A stretch of DNA of 64,000 nucleotides from Phycisphaerae bacterium (GCA_022072505.1 JAJVHU010000022.1:21817-85816), one strand, 5' to 3'; positions 10,430 through 20,469 are shown, counted from the first letter of the stretch. Program-made: numbers and translations. The notes: generated by a model not told the origin, from the letters alone.

Positions 10430-13210
10430 CTACCGGCAACCGCCGTTGCCGGGGTGGCTTTCCGGATCGGCCGGGTTGCAGCCCGCGTCCAGCTCATCCC
10501 GGTCGAAGTATCCGTCGAGGTCGCGGTCCACCCCGAGGCGCGTCTGCGTTCCGGACGCCACGACCGTGAACGTCAGTTCGCTCCCGTCCGCCGCGGACGC
10601 CGCAAGGTCTCGGAACCGGACAACCTCGCCTTGACGGTCCGACTGAACCTGATGGCGCTCCACGAGGACATACCCGCGGGCGATGCCCCCCTGAACGCCC
10701 TTCACGATCAAGCCGACGGCGCCTCGGTCCGCCAGCCGGCGCAATTGCCCCAGATGTCCGCGCGTCGCGGGGTCGCGGTGGTTCGCCGAGTTGAGCGTCA
10801 CCTGGACGCCGACAGCCGCGTGCGCGTCCTGACTGTCCGGTCCGCGAAGCTCGCGGAAGTTGTTGTTGCCGCCCACCGGAAGGTCCGACCCGGAGAACGC
10901 CAGCATGAACGCGACGAAGTCCGCCACCTCCTGATCGTCCCGCATCCGGAAGATCGGCTCATCCACAAAACGCGCGATCGAGTCCACGCTCCCGTCATGA
11001 ATGAAGCCGAACCCGGACGCGTTCTCCGCAAGCGTGAAGTCGCATCCGACCTTCTCGTACACGTTGCGCAGGTGCGGAATCTTGATCGCCTTGTTCGTCG
11101 ATCCGTCCAGCGACGTGACCGCGTGATGCTTCTCTCCGTTAGGCCCGATCGGAAAGTCCTCGAACCGGTTGGAAACGCGGCGCAGGTTGCTGCCCATCCC
11201 CGTCGGAAGCGTGTGACACGACACGCAGTCGATCACGCCGTCGTCCATCAGACCGCGGCGGTAACGGTCCAGCGCGCGCCGCGCGTTGCCTGAAGGCAGC
11301 GGATCGCCCTCGTCCAGCCCGCCCTGGTTCCTGAACCGTCCCGTCGCGTGATGCCCCGGCAGCGGAAGATCCTCGGGCAACGAGTTGTCCAGGTTGCGGA
11401 ACGGGTTCGGCGGGAAATGAATCGTCGCCAGGAAATCCTCGAACTCCTGCATGTCGCCGCCCTTCAGGGGACGGTCGCCGCCCTGAAGCTGAACGAACGC
11501 CCCCGCGAATTCCTCGATCCCGTCCCGGTCGCCGCGCCAGTGATGCGGCTCCTTGCCGATGATGTCCTGAAGCGTCTGCGTCATCATCGGTCCCTTCATC
11601 GGGTGAAAGTCCTCGCACGCGTTGTCGAACACCGGCAGGCAGTTCTGATTGAAGTCCTTCATCTCGCCCGCCGGGTCGCCCAGATCCCACGCCAGCCGGT
11701 CCATCCTCGCGTCCACGTGGCACGAGGCGCACGCAATATGCCCCAGTCCCGAGTTGCGGTGCGTGTCATACAGATGCTTGCGTCCCGTCCTGATCGCCTG
11801 CGGCGTCGGGTCAAACGACAGCGGCGCCCGCGACGACTCAATCAGCGCGTCTCCGTCGAGCCCCGTCAGCACCGAGATCGTGTTCTCGAAATGATTCAGG
11901 ACGTAAAGCGCGCCGCCGTCTCCCGACAGAACGACGCCCGACGGCCCCTCCCCGACGACGAAGGGCCCGGCGACGCGCACCCCCGCGCCATCCACGACCA
12001 CCACGTTGTTCGACCCCTTCCCCACGATGTAACCCCGCGTGCCCTCTGCGTTCCACGCGATGCCCCGCGGGTCGCCGATCGCCTGCGGGCGAAGCTCCGG
12101 GGCGATCCGCGGCTTCTCATACGTGAGGTGCGGATTCAGGTCGCGCACCGTCGCTGCGGAGCCCGACGGATCCGCCAGCGCGAGGTTGACCCGCAGAAAC
12201 CGGCCTTGAATATTCGGCTCGAAGCGGATCTCGTTCGTCGCGTCCGTGCCGACGACGGTGATTTCGCCCGTCGTCGGATGCACCGCCAGCGACATGCAGA
12301 GGTTCATCAGGCGGTGGAGGTAAGTCACTTCCAGCGTCGCCACGTCGATCACCGCCACGTCCCGGTCCGGCAGATCCCAGCCGATCGGCCGGTCCGAGTG
12401 ATCCGCCAACGCCCCGCTGACCAGCTCCGTCCAGTCTCCTTCGTTGTCGTCGAGCCAGCGACCCTCGTTGGACTTCCGCACAATAAGCCCCACCCCCGGC
12501 GGCGGCGGCAAGTCCGGGTTGATCGGCGGCAGAAACTCAGTTTCGTGGTTCGGCGGCGGATTGACCCCGCCGTAAGGCCCGAGCGGGTCGTTCACCACGT
12601 TCTTCGGAAACGCGATCGTCCCGTCGCCGGTGCTGCCGCCGCCCAGGATCGTCGTTCCGTTTCCGGACTCAAAGATCGCCACATATACCTTCGTCCCGTC
12701 CGCGCTGACCGCCAGCGCACGAGGTTCCTCTCCGAGGATCGGCGCCGTCACGGGAGGCTGCTCCGGCTTGTCCGGGTCGAACACCTGCACCGCGTTCGCC
12801 TGCGAGCACGAGACGAACGCCCGCAAGGGCGTCCCGGCGAACACCACGTCACAGGGTTCGTCCAGCGTCCGTAGCGTGGCGATCACGTTCAGCGATTCAA
12901 GATCGACAACACTCACCGAGTCCGAAACGTGGTTCACCACCCACGCACGATCCTTGCTCAGCGCCCGCACCGACACCGGATCCACCCCGACCGGCACGGA
13001 CGCCAGCCAGACCGGCGCCGCAACGCCGTCTCCGGTCACGTCGAATATCTCCAGCCGGCCGTCCGCGGTATTGACCGCCAGCAGCCGCGACCCGTCCGGG
13101 GTCAACGTGATCGGGTGTACCTGAGGGGTCTCGAAATTGACGTAAGCATCGTCGCCCGCAAAAGATATAGCCGGACACAGCAGGATCCACCCCCACTTGG
13201 CAGTTAACAT
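10430..13210 (-). CDS. Secreted beta-propeller di-heme cytochrome (YncE-like plus cytochrome c peroxidase-like)
   Basis: Seen: 926 aa from ATG 13210 (GAGG 10 nt upstream; the open frame continues further 5' without a better start). A signal peptide covers about residues 1-19. Residues about 20-520 contain repeated propeller strands of the YVTN/YncE kind (PVSVRALSKDRAWVVNH, EPRALAVSADGTKVYVA, GEGPSGVVLSGDGGALYVLN). Two heme sites follow, CASCH and CVSCH, in a layout resembling di-heme peroxidase/MauG-like proteins. The C-terminus has a calcium-binding loop (DRDLDGYFDRDELDAG). Context: it follows a 560-bp divergent intergenic region shared with the PQQ-like gene. Inference: a periplasmic redox protein whose propeller binds a partner or polymer. 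Peroxidase activity is not demonstrated by anything visible. Confidence 0.75.
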   Translation of the reverse strand: MLTAKWGWILLCPAISFAGDDAYVNFETPQVHPITLTPDGSRLLAVNTADGRLEIFDVTGDGVAAPVWLASVPVGVDPVSVRALSKDRAWVVNHVSDSVSVVDLESLNVIATLRTLDEPCDVVFAGTPLRAFVSCSQANAVQVFDPDKPEQPPVTAPILGEEPRALAVSADGTKVYVAIFESGNGTTILGGGSTGDGTIAFPKNVVNDPLGPYGGVNPPPNHETEFLPPINPDLPPPPGVGLIVRKSNEGRWLDDNEGDWTELVSGALADHSDRPIGWDLPDRDVAVIDVATLEVTYLHRLMNLCMSLAVHPTTGEITVVGTDATNEIRFEPNIQGRFLRVNLALADPSGSAATVRDLNPHLTYEKPRIAPELRPQAIGDPRGIAWNAEGTRGYIVGKGSNNVVVVDGAGVRVAGPFVVGEGPSGVVLSGDGGALYVLNHFENTISVLTGLDGDALIESSRAPLSFDPTPQAIRTGRKHLYDTHRNSGLGHIACASCHVDARMDRLAWDLGDPAGEMKDFNQNCLPVFDNACEDFHPMKGPMMTQTLQDIIGKEPHHWRGDRDGIEEFAGAFVQLQGGDRPLKGGDMQEFEDFLATIHFPPNPFRNLDNSLPEDLPLPGHHATGRFRNQGGLDEGDPLPSGNARRALDRYRRGLMDDGVIDCVSCHTLPTGMGSNLRRVSNRFEDFPIGPNGEKHHAVTSLDGSTNKAIKIPHLRNVYEKVGCDFTLAENASGFGFIHDGSVDSIARFVDEPIFRMRDDQEVADFVAFMLAFSGSDLPVGGNNNFRELRGPDSQDAHAAVGVQVTLNSANHRDPATRGHLGQLRRLADRGAVGLIVKGVQGGIARGYVLVERHQVQSDRQGEVVRFRDLAASAADGSELTFTVVASGTQTRLGVDRDLDGYFDRDELDAGCNPADPESHPGNGGCR

Positions 13211-13770
13211 TCCCTTATTCCTCCTCTTTCTTGCGCTAACGCGACCCTCGGGGCGACGTTGCGACGCGATCGCATGTGAACTTGACAGTGTACCGGGGGA
13301 TTCCGCCCGCCGGAACCGCGCGACGGTTATTGACAACTTGAAACCGGGCAAAATACCCGGATCGCGTTGCCGCTCTGTTTCGGTTCAGGTGAATTCGGCA
13401 TTCCGAAACCGAGCTGCGCCCGTAAGAAAGCGGGTGCTCCCGATCCCGAACCAAGCCGTGCCTGCCCTTTACGTCGCACCACGATGTCAAGGACCAAGAA
13501 GCGCTCTTCGTCCCACCCGTGCCGTAGGTATTGCACCAGCGTACAAGCCCGAAGCTCGCCGCGATCCGTCATGACAACGTTGACACCCCACGGCGCGGTT
13601 GCGTGAGGGGAAATTATTCGGTCTAGGCCGCGGTTACGATGTGCGGCGTCAGAATCCCCCGAGGTGCGGCGCTGCGGGAAGCGAGGTCTCCCCGACGGGT
13701 CGGGACGCGGGTAGGATCCCGGTCCGGGTCGTACCTCAGGACGAAAATCTAAGGAACAAGGAACTTCTCA
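13211..13770. other. Divergent intergenic region with repeat relics
   Basis: No convincing gene on either strand. It must hold the promoters of the two divergent genes. It contains a partial relative of the palindromic element (about 13403-13436: CCGAAACCGAGCTGCGCCCG) and a small hairpin at 13466-13492 with a close relative at 39606-39630. A TTGACA at about 13331 is followed by no clear -10. Confidence 0.6.
13466..13492. repeat. Small hairpin repeat, copy 1
   Basis: CCTTTACGTCG-caccac-gATGTCAAGG forms a short imperfect stem. A near copy, CTTGACGTCGC-gca-GCGATGTCAAG, stands at 39606-39630 after pheS. Both are intergenic. Confidence 0.5.
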
Positions 13771-15333
13771 ATGAAGACGGCACGCATTCTGGCGGGTCTG
13801 ATGATGCTGGCCTGGGTATCAGGAGCCTCGGCGCGGCAGGGGGCGCCCGGGTCTGACGCGGACTGGCCTCAGTGGCGCGGACCCCTCGGGATCGGAGTGG
13901 CGCCGAAGTCCAACCCGCCGATCACCTGGTCGGAGACGGAGAACATCCGCTGGAAAGTCGAACTCCCGGGACGAAGCCACGCCACGCCGATCATCTGGAA
14001 GGATCGCGTGTACATCCTGACCGCCGTGCAGACGGACAAGGAAGTCGCCCCGCCTGCGGACGCGACCCCCGCCGAAGGCGCGCCGCCGGCGCGACCCGGA
14101 GAAGGTCGCGGTCCGGGAGACGGTCCTCAACCGCCTCAGCGCGGCGGCCCGTCCGCGCTGGACGCCGCCGCTCAGGAGCGCCCGGAGGGGCAGGATCGTC
14201 CGCGCGGCGAGGGACAGCCGCCGCCGGGTCGGGGTGAAGGCCAGCCTCCGCCGGGCCGCGGCGACGGTCCCCCGTCGGGACGTGGAGGTCCGCCGGGCGG
14301 GTTCCCGGGACGCGGACCGCGCCGACCGACGCACATCTACAAATTCTCCGTCCTCGCCCTGGACCGCGCGACAGGAAAGACGGTCTGGGAGAAGGTCGTC
14401 AAGGAGGAACTTCCGCACGAAGCCGGACATCAGGACGCGTCGCAGGCCTCCTGCTCCCCGCTGACGGACGGTCAGCATCTTTATGCGTTTTTCGGTTCGC
14501 GCGGGTTGTACTGCCTGACGATGGACGGGCAGGTGAAGTGGGAGAAAGACCTCGGCGATATGCGGACCCGCAACGGCTTCGGCGAGGGCAGCTCACCGGC
14601 CCTGCACGGGGACACGCTCGTCGTCACCTGGGACCACGAGGGGGATTCGTTCATCGTCGCCCTGGACAAGAACACAGGCCAGGAGAAGTGGCGCAAACCC
14701 CGCGATGAGAGCACCTCGTGGGCGACGCCGCTGGTCGTCGAGCACAACGGAAAGGCCCAGGTCATCGCCTCCGCGACCAACCGCGTCCGCGCCTACGACC
14801 TGGCGACCGGCGACGTGCTCTGGGAATGCGCAGGCATGACCGGAAACGTCGTGCCCACGCCGATGCATCGGGACGGGACGGTCTACGCGATCAGCGGGTT
14901 CCGCGGGGCGGCGCTGCTGGCGATCAAACTCGCCGAAGCGCGGGGCGACATCACGAACTCGCCCGCGATCGCGTGGAAGTACGACAAGGACACGCCCTAC
15001 GTCCCGTCGGCCGTGCTCACGCCCGAGCGCCTGTACTTTGTCCAGAACAACAACGGCATCCTCACCTGTCTGAATGCAAAAACGGGCGAGAAAGCCTTCG
15101 GTCCGCAGCGGCTGGACTCGATCAAGGGCGTGTACGCTTCGCTGGTGGCGGCGTCGGATCGCATCTACCTGACGGGGCGCAACGGGCGCACGATCGTCTT
15201 CAAGGACGCGCCGTCGTACGAGCAGCTTGCGGACAACGCCCTGGACGACGTGTTCAACGCCTCGCCGGCGATCGCGGGCGACGAGTTGTACCTGCGCGGC
15301 GAGAAGCGCCTCTACTGCATTGCGCGGCCTTGA
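13771..15333 (+). CDS. Secreted PQQ-like beta-propeller protein
   Basis: Seen: 520 aa from ATG 13771 (AAGGAA about 8 nt upstream) with a signal peptide ending near ASARQ. The start of the mature protein (WPQWRGPLGIGV) and the repeats (WKVELPGRSHATPIIW, GLYCLTMDGQVKWEKDLGD, LDKNTGQEKWRKP, YDLATGDVLWECAG) are typical of the PQQ/BamB-like propellers common in planctomycetes. Between roughly residues 95 and 187 lies a low-complexity insert rich in Pro, Gly and Arg (GRGEGQPPPGRG type repeats). Known: these propellers usually lack the quinone ligands of true PQQ dehydrogenases, and their roles are largely unknown. Context: transcribed alone, 335 bp before prkA. Confidence 0.85.
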   Translation: MKTARILAGLMMLAWVSGASARQGAPGSDADWPQWRGPLGIGVAPKSNPPITWSETENIRWKVELPGRSHATPIIWKDRVYILTAVQTDKEVAPPADATPAEGAPPARPGEGRGPGDGPQPPQRGGPSALDAAAQERPEGQDRPRGEGQPPPGRGEGQPPPGRGDGPPSGRGGPPGGFPGRGPRRPTHIYKFSVLALDRATGKTVWEKVVKEELPHEAGHQDASQASCSPLTDGQHLYAFFGSRGLYCLTMDGQVKWEKDLGDMRTRNGFGEGSSPALHGDTLVVTWDHEGDSFIVALDKNTGQEKWRKPRDESTSWATPLVVEHNGKAQVIASATNRVRAYDLATGDVLWECAGMTGNVVPTPMHRDGTVYAISGFRGAALLAIKLAEARGDITNSPAIAWKYDKDTPYVPSAVLTPERLYFVQNNNGILTCLNAKTGEKAFGPQRLDSIKGVYASLVAASDRIYLTGRNGRTIVFKDAPSYEQLADNALDDVFNASPAIAGDELYLRGEKRLYCIARP

Positions 15334-15668
15334 CCCCGAAGACCCGCGCCGTGCGTGAATCCGCCCGCACTGGGCGTGAATCCGAAAGAACCCTGTCCGC
15401 AGCGGCCGGCGGACGTGCGGGTCACTCGGGAGCGCGGATTCATGTCGCGCCGGCCTGGGGTGCGCTCCGGGGGTTGCGTGCGGTCTCCGCCGGCTCCCCG
15501 AAATGTCCCGCCGTGCCCCGAAACTTCCTCAATTGCGCGACTCGCGTCCGAGAACTTCGTTGAATTCAGGGCTTGGGTCGCCTACCGTTTCTTGGGACAC
15601 TCCCCGTGCGCCGATAGACCCCTGCCGAGTCGGTCGGCCCGGGGTTCCGCAAGTTTCGGAGATTCGTC
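15334..15668. other. Intergenic region before prkA
   Basis: No gene seen. The prkA ribosome binding site (CGGAG, 15658-15662) is at its right end. No confident promoter, terminator or repeat was found. Confidence 0.5.
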
Positions 15669-17729
15669 ATGGCGGACGCAAAAAGCCTTGTATCGTTGAT
15701 TGAAAGCCGGCTGGACGCCCAGGCCTTCCGCGAGCAGCACTGGGAAGGCTCGTTCGAGGAATACCTGGAGCACGTGGCGCGCAATCCGCGCATCGCGCGC
15801 AACGCCTTCCAGCGCATTTACGACATGATCCTGCACTTCGGGACGGAGCGCTACATGCGCAACCGCGAGGAGATCATCCGCTACAAGTTCTTCTCCGACC
15901 CGATCGAGAACGGCGCCGACGCCGTCTTCGGACTGGACCGCCCTCTGATGAACCTGGTGGACTTCTTCAAATCCGCCTCGCACGGATACGGAACCGAGCG
16001 GCGCATCCTCCTCCTGCACGGACCGGTCGGATCCTGCAAGAGCACGATCGCCCGCCTGCTCAAGAAAGGCCTCGAGTATTACTCGCGCCTCGAAGAGGGC
16101 GCGTTGTACACGTTCTCGTGGCACCTCCACGACGACGCCGGGAAACCGCACATCCACCCGTGCCCGATGCACGAGGAACCGCTGAAGCTCATCCCGATCG
16201 AGGCCCGCCGCGAGGTGCTCCGCAAGATCAACGAAGGCCTGACCGAGGGCAAGCAGGTCCGCATCGACGGCGCGCTGGATCCTTTCTGTCGCCGCATGTT
16301 CGAAGACCTTCTCGTGAAATACGAGGGCAACTGGCGCAAAGTCATGTCCCACGTCCGCGTCCGCCGGTTCATCCTCTCCGAGAAGGACCGCCGCGGCATC
16401 GGCACGTTCCAGCCGAAGGACGAGAAGAACCAGGACAGCACCGAACTGACCGGCGACATCAACTACCGCAAGATCGCCGAATACGGCTCCGACTCGGACC
16501 CGCGGGCGTTCAACTTCGACGGGGAGCTGAACATCGCCAACCGCGGCATCGTCGAGTTCATCGAGGTGCTCAAGCTCGAGGTCGCGTTCCTCTACGACCT
16601 GCTCGGCGCGTCGCAGGAGCACGTCATCAAGCCGAAGAAGTTCGCCCAGACCGACATCGACGAGGTCATCATCGGACACACCAACGAACCCGAGTACCGC
16701 AAGCTCCAGAGCAACGAACTGATGGAGGCGTTCCGCGACCGCACCATCAAGATCGACATCCCCTACAACATCCGCCTCGATGACGAGATCGCCATCTATC
16801 ACAAGGACTTCAACAAGGAGAAGATCCGCGGCATCCACATCGCCCCGCACACCATCGAAACCGCCGCGATGTGGGCGGTCCTGACGCGCCTCGACGAGCC
16901 GAAAAAGGCGGGGCTGACGCTCCTTCAGAAGCTCAAACTCTACAACGGCAAAAGCATCCCCAACTTCACCGAGGACACCGTCCGCGAGCTGCGCGACGAA
17001 TCCCCGCGCGAGGGCATGCAGGGCATCAGCCCGCGCTACATCCAGGACAAGCTCTCCAACTGCCTCGTCGGCGACCAGGCGATCCAGGAGAAGTGCATCA
17101 ACCCCTTCATGGTGCTCAACGAGATCGAAGGCGGGCTGGACCATCACAGCCTCCTCAACGACGAGGACACCAAGAAGCAATACAAGGAGCTGCTTGGCGT
17201 CGTCCGCGAGGAATATGAGGACATGCTGAAATCCGAGGTGCAGCGGGCCATCTCCGCCGACGAAGACGCCATCAAGCGCCTCTGCACCAACTACATCGAA
17301 AACGTCCGCGCCTACACGCAAAGGGAGAAAGTGCGCAACAAATACACCGGACGCGACGAGGAGCCGGACGAGCGCCTGATGCGCTCCATCGAGGAGAAGA
17401 TCGACATCCCCGATTCGCGCAAGGACGACTTCCGTCAGGAGATCATGAACTACATCGGCGCCCTGGCGCTGGACGGCAAGCGCTTCGAGTATCACACGAA
17501 CGCCCGGCTGCACAAGGCGCTCGAACTGAAGCTGTTTGAAGACCAGCGCGACACGATCAAGCTCAAGAACGTCGTCAGCGGCGTCGTCGATGACGAGACG
17601 CAGGCCAAGATCGACGTCGTCAAGCAGCGGCTCATCAAGTACTTCGGGTACAACGAGACCAGCGCGACGGATGTGCTCAACTACGTGGCCAGCATCTTTG
17701 CGCGGGGCGACAGTAAGAAGGACGATTGA
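15669..17729 (+). CDS. prkA: PrkA-family serine protein kinase / AAA+ protein
   Basis: Seen: 686 aa. The N-terminal AAA-like domain has a Walker A (GPVGSCKST, residues about 118-126). The C-terminal PrkA domain follows ([22 protein letters not shown], the NEPEYRKL region, [15 protein letters not shown]). It is slightly longer than E. coli YeaG (about 644 aa). Known: PrkA/YeaG is found with YhbH/YeaH and SpoVR/YcgB; the set is linked to starvation and stress survival and, in Bacillus, to sporulation, but its biochemistry is debated (kinase or AAA protease). Context: first gene of the cluster; a Uma2-like gene starts 2 bp after its stop. Confidence 0.95.
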   Translation: MADAKSLVSLIESRLDAQAFREQHWEGSFEEYLEHVARNPRIARNAFQRIYDMILHFGTERYMRNREEIIRYKFFSDPIENGADAVFGLDRPLMNLVDFFKSASHGYGTERRILLLHGPVGSCKSTIARLLKKGLEYYSRLEEGALYTFSWHLHDDAGKPHIHPCPMHEEPLKLIPIEARREVLRKINEGLTEGKQVRIDGALDPFCRRMFEDLLVKYEGNWRKVMSHVRVRRFILSEKDRRGIGTFQPKDEKNQDSTELTGDINYRKIAEYGSDSDPRAFNFDGELNIANRGIVEFIEVLKLEVAFLYDLLGASQEHVIKPKKFAQTDIDEVIIGHTNEPEYRKLQSNELMEAFRDRTIKIDIPYNIRLDDEIAIYHKDFNKEKIRGIHIAPHTIETAAMWAVLTRLDEPKKAGLTLLQKLKLYNGKSIPNFTEDTVRELRDESPREGMQGISPRYIQDKLSNCLVGDQAIQEKCINPFMVLNEIEGGLDHHSLLNDEDTKKQYKELLGVVREEYEDMLKSEVQRAISADEDAIKRLCTNYIENVRAYTQREKVRNKYTGRDEEPDERLMRSIEEKIDIPDSRKDDFRQEIMNYIGALALDGKRFEYHTNARLHKALELKLFEDQRDTIKLKNVVSGVVDDETQAKIDVVKQRLIKYFGYNETSATDVLNYVASIFARGDSKKDD

Positions 17730-17731
17730 CG

Positions 17732-18364
17732 ATGGTGGTGAAGACGGTCAATTCAGCCGGTGAGTTAGAGGACAGGTTCTTCGCCGTCCGCTACGGCGCC
17801 ACGCCGCAGGACTGGGAGGAAGCAGCCGACGAAACGCATTTCGTCGAACTCATCGACGGGAGGTTGATCATGCATTCACTGGCGGGACTTGGGCATCAGC
17901 GGACGTTCGGTTTCCTGCACCATCTGCTGAGGTCTTTCGTCGAGGCACGTAAGCTGGGTGAGATCCTGACCGGTCCGTTCACCATGGATCTCGCGCTGGA
18001 ACGGAAGTTCGAGCCCGATCTGATCTTCATCACCCGGAAGACGATGGCCAACCTGGCGGAAGATCGTCTGCTCGGACCTGCCGATCTGGCCATCGAGATT
18101 GCTTCGGCGAGCACGCGCGCTTATGACCGCGGCGAAAAGCGCGAGTGTTATCGGGTTGGCCGCGTGGCGGAGTACGTCATGATCGACGCCTTCTCGAAAC
18201 TCGTCACGCTCGACCGGCCCGCCGGGCGGGAAATCCTCAGCCTTCAAGAGGGCTGGATTGCGTCGGAATCCTGCAAGGGTTTTGCGTTCCGCGCGGAGTG
18301 GTTGTGGGCGGACCCGTTGCCGGAAGTAGCCGATTGTCTGCGCGAGATCGAGAAGCGGGGTTAA
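17732..18364 (+). CDS. Uma2-family (DUF820) putative nuclease
   Basis: Seen: 210 aa from ATG 17732, 2 bp after the prkA stop (a TTG at 17726 would overlap prkA and is less likely). The core FEPDLIFI...DLAIEIASASTRAYDRGEKRECYR...AEYVMID matches the restriction-fold Uma2 pattern, with the PD and E residues and the RGEKxxxYR stretch. Known: Uma2 proteins have a PD-(D/E)xK fold, expand strongly in planctomycetes and cyanobacteria, and have no settled function. Context: it sits inside the prkA-yhbH-spoVR cluster, in the same direction. Confidence 0.85.
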   Translation: MVVKTVNSAGELEDRFFAVRYGATPQDWEEAADETHFVELIDGRLIMHSLAGLGHQRTFGFLHHLLRSFVEARKLGEILTGPFTMDLALERKFEPDLIFITRKTMANLAEDRLLGPADLAIEIASASTRAYDRGEKRECYRVGRVAEYVMIDAFSKLVTLDRPAGREILSLQEGWIASESCKGFAFRAEWLWADPLPEVADCLREIEKRG

Positions 18365-18370
18365 GACGAG

Positions 18371-18844
18371 ATGAGTGAGGGGATCGACAACCTGCCATCG
18401 ACGCTTCTTGACCAAGAGGTGCATACCTCCTTAGTCGATCTGCTGAAGAGCCGCGGTTACACCGACGAGAAACTGCGCATTTGTTTGCAAGCGCGGTGCT
18501 GTTGCGAATACTGCGATGAGTACTTACTCCACTCCGTGCATTCCTGGCATTCCTCGCAGTGGGATCACATCGTTCCCGGCGGTCCGTTTGATCACGAGAA
18601 CATCGCATTGAGCTGTCAAAAATGTAATTCAATCAAGCGCGACAAGATCCCGCCTCAGTACTGTGGGAATCGGAAGGAGTTCTCGAGTCTTTCGAGGCCT
18701 GACAAAATCCGTTTGCTCAAATCTTGGCTAACGGATGCCCGAAAGGAATACCATTTAGAAGAGGAATTCAATGCGTTCAGAACCTTGAATGAGTCTGCGA
18801 ACCCTGGAACAGACAGGAAATACCGCTCGGCCGCGCAGGCGTAG
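18371..18844 (+). CDS. HNH endonuclease
   Basis: Seen: 157 aa. A zinc-bound HNH core has CEYC at about residues 46-49, then the WDHIVPGG strand, DHENIALSC and CQKCNSIKRD. The N-terminal 30 residues are unremarkable. Its DNA is visibly less GC-rich than its neighbours, which suggests recent arrival. Known: small HNH proteins of this form occur in restriction, mobile-element and phage contexts. Context: 6 bp after the Uma2-like gene and 3 bp before yhbH, so it is embedded in the stress cluster. Confidence 0.85.
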   Translation: MSEGIDNLPSTLLDQEVHTSLVDLLKSRGYTDEKLRICLQARCCCEYCDEYLLHSVHSWHSSQWDHIVPGGPFDHENIALSCQKCNSIKRDKIPPQYCGNRKEFSSLSRPDKIRLLKSWLTDARKEYHLEEEFNAFRTLNESANPGTDRKYRSAAQA

Positions 18845-18847
18845 GTT

Positions 18848-19948
18848 ATGCTGTTACAGATTGACAAAGACCATGGCCGCTTTCGCCAGATCGTCCGCGG
18901 GCGCATCCGCAAGGATCTGCGCAAGTTCCTCACGCGCGGCGAACTCGTCGGGCGAGAGGGCAAGCACCTCGTCAGCATTCCGGTTCCCGGCATCGACACG
19001 CCGCATTTCCGCTACGGCGACAACAATGACTCCGGCGTCGGCTCCGGCGACGGCAAGAGCGGCGACAAGCTTGGGCAGGACGGCGAAGGCCTCGGACCGG
19101 GCGGCACGCAGGAAGGGCAGCACATCCTCGAAGTGGACATCAGCCTCGACGAGCTGGCCGACATCCTCGGCGAAGAACTGGAGCTGCCGCGCATCGAGCC
19201 GAAGGGGCGGCACAACCTCACCAGCGAGAAGGACCGCTACAGCTCGATCCGCCAGTCCGGCCCCGAGTCCTTGCGCCACTTCAAGCGCACCTTCCGCCGC
19301 GCCCTGCGCCGCTACATCATGACGGGCGCGTACGACCCGCAGAACCCCAGCATCATCTTCGAACGCTCCGACAAGGTCTACCGAAGCTGGAAGACGATCA
19401 AAAACCCGCAGTCCAACGCCGTCATCGTCTACATGATGGACGTCTCGGGGTCGATGGGCGCGGAGCAGAAGGAGATCGTCCGACTGAAGGCCTTCTGGAT
19501 CGACGCCTGGCTGCGGCGGAATTACGACGGGATCGAGAGCCGCTACATCGTGCATGACGTCCGCGCCGCCGAAGTGGACCGCGAGACGTTCTATCACCTG
19601 CGCGAGGATGGCGGCACGCGCATCAGCAGCGCCTACCGCCTCGCCCGCGAACTCATCGAGCGCGACTACCCCGGCGCCGAGTGGAACGTCTATCTCTTCC
19701 ACTTCTCCGACGGCGACAACAGCAGCGAGTCCGACAGCCGGGAGTGCTGCAAGCTTCTCAAGGAGCACCTGCTCCCGCAGATCAACGAATTCGGCTACTG
19801 CCAGGTCGCCAGCGCCTACGGCAGCGGCAACTTCATCAACGTCATCCACGAACACCTCAACCGCGAACCCAAGGTCGTCACCGCCCGCGTCAACAGCAAG
19901 GATGACATCTACGACGGCATCAAGGCGTTCTTCGCGCAGGGACGATAG
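18848..19948 (+). CDS. yhbH: YhbH/YeaH (DUF444) protein with vWA-like domain
   Basis: Seen: 366 aa, starting 3 bp after the HNH stop. The N-terminus is the DUF444 lead-in (HGRFRQIVRGRIRKDLRKFL). A Gly/Ser/Asp-rich linker lies at about residues 60-95. The vWA-like part contains VYMMDVSGSMG (a MIDAS D-x-S-x-S), VHDVRAAEVD and FHFSDGDN. Known: a constant partner of PrkA and SpoVR. Context: the middle member of the set; a heptamer repeat array begins 7 bp after its stop. Confidence 0.93.
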   Translation: MLLQIDKDHGRFRQIVRGRIRKDLRKFLTRGELVGREGKHLVSIPVPGIDTPHFRYGDNNDSGVGSGDGKSGDKLGQDGEGLGPGGTQEGQHILEVDISLDELADILGEELELPRIEPKGRHNLTSEKDRYSSIRQSGPESLRHFKRTFRRALRRYIMTGAYDPQNPSIIFERSDKVYRSWKTIKNPQSNAVIVYMMDVSGSMGAEQKEIVRLKAFWIDAWLRRNYDGIESRYIVHDVRAAEVDRETFYHLREDGGTRISSAYRLARELIERDYPGAEWNVYLFHFSDGDNSSESDSRECCKLLKEHLLPQINEFGYCQVASAYGSGNFINVIHEHLNREPKVVTARVNSKDDIYDGIKAFFAQGR

Positions 19949-19954
19949 GGAAAA

Positions 19955-19989
19955 CAGGCAATAGGCAGTAGGCAACAGGCAACAGGCAA
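19955..19989 (+). repeat. Heptamer array 1 (CAGGCAA/TAGGCAG type)
   Basis: Five consecutive 7-bp units (CAGGCAA, TAGGCAG, TAGGCAA, CAGGCAA, CAGGCAA) lie between yhbH and the four-helix gene. The array on the other side of that gene (20441-20461) has the same unit in inverse orientation. Confidence 0.85.
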
Positions 19990-20055
19990 GACAGGCAGTG
20001 TTCCGTGTGGTCAAATTGCACGGACCTGGGTAGCGATACGGAAAAGGAAAGCAGA

Positions 20056-20426
20056 ATGGCAATCGAAGGATTTCGAGATTTGGTGGCTTGGCAAAGGCCC
20101 ATGCACCTTTGCAAGGAAATTTATTCGGTGTCCAGGCTGTTTCCGGATAGCGAGCGCTTCGGACTTACAGCGCAAATCCGGCGCGCTGCGGTGTCGGTCC
20201 CTCGAATATTGCCGAGGGGTACGCTCGCAAAGCCACGGGAGATTACTTACGTTTCTTGAATGTGGCTCGCGGTTCGCTCGCTGAAGTGGAGACGCAATTG
20301 ATACTCGCTGATGAACTTGGGATGGCGGCGAGAGAATCGCTTCAGCCGAGCTTCGATGTGCTGCACGAACTGAACCGTGTGCTTTTCGGCCTTCTGCGGT
20401 CCATCGAAGCCACAAGAATTCATTAA
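20056..20426 (+). pseudogene. Four-helix bundle (23S intervening-sequence type) protein, frameshifted
   Basis: Seen: the first part reads MAIEGFRDLVAWQRPMHLCK to AAVSVP in one frame. The rest (SNIAEGYARKATGDYLRFLN onward to RIH and a TAA at 20424) is in another. Restoring one missing base near 20200 gives a complete protein of about 123 aa of the TIGR02436 type. Known: these proteins were first met in 23S rRNA intervening sequences and form pentamers; their role is unclear and they scatter widely in planctomycete and Bacteroidetes genomes. Context: flanked by oppositely oriented heptamer arrays, between yhbH and spoVR. The break is either real decay or a one-base assembly error. Confidence 0.85.
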
Positions 20427-20440
20427 CCGGCGCTGACGCC

Positions 20441-20461
20441 TATTGCCTGTTGCCTATTGCC
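20441..20461 (-). repeat. Heptamer array 2 (TATTGCC/TGTTGCC)
   Basis: Three clean units (TATTGCC, TGTTGCC, TATTGCC) are followed by a degenerate unit, TATTACT, that runs into the spoVR ATG. The orientation is inverse to array 1. The spoVR upstream region therefore has no Shine-Dalgarno sequence. Confidence 0.8.
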
Positions 20462-20469
20462 TATTACTT

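Noticed and set aside
20443..20469. An earlier spoVR start giving an MPVAYCLLL leader
   Set aside because: These codons come from the heptamer repeat; the SpoVR family sequence begins at the later Met.
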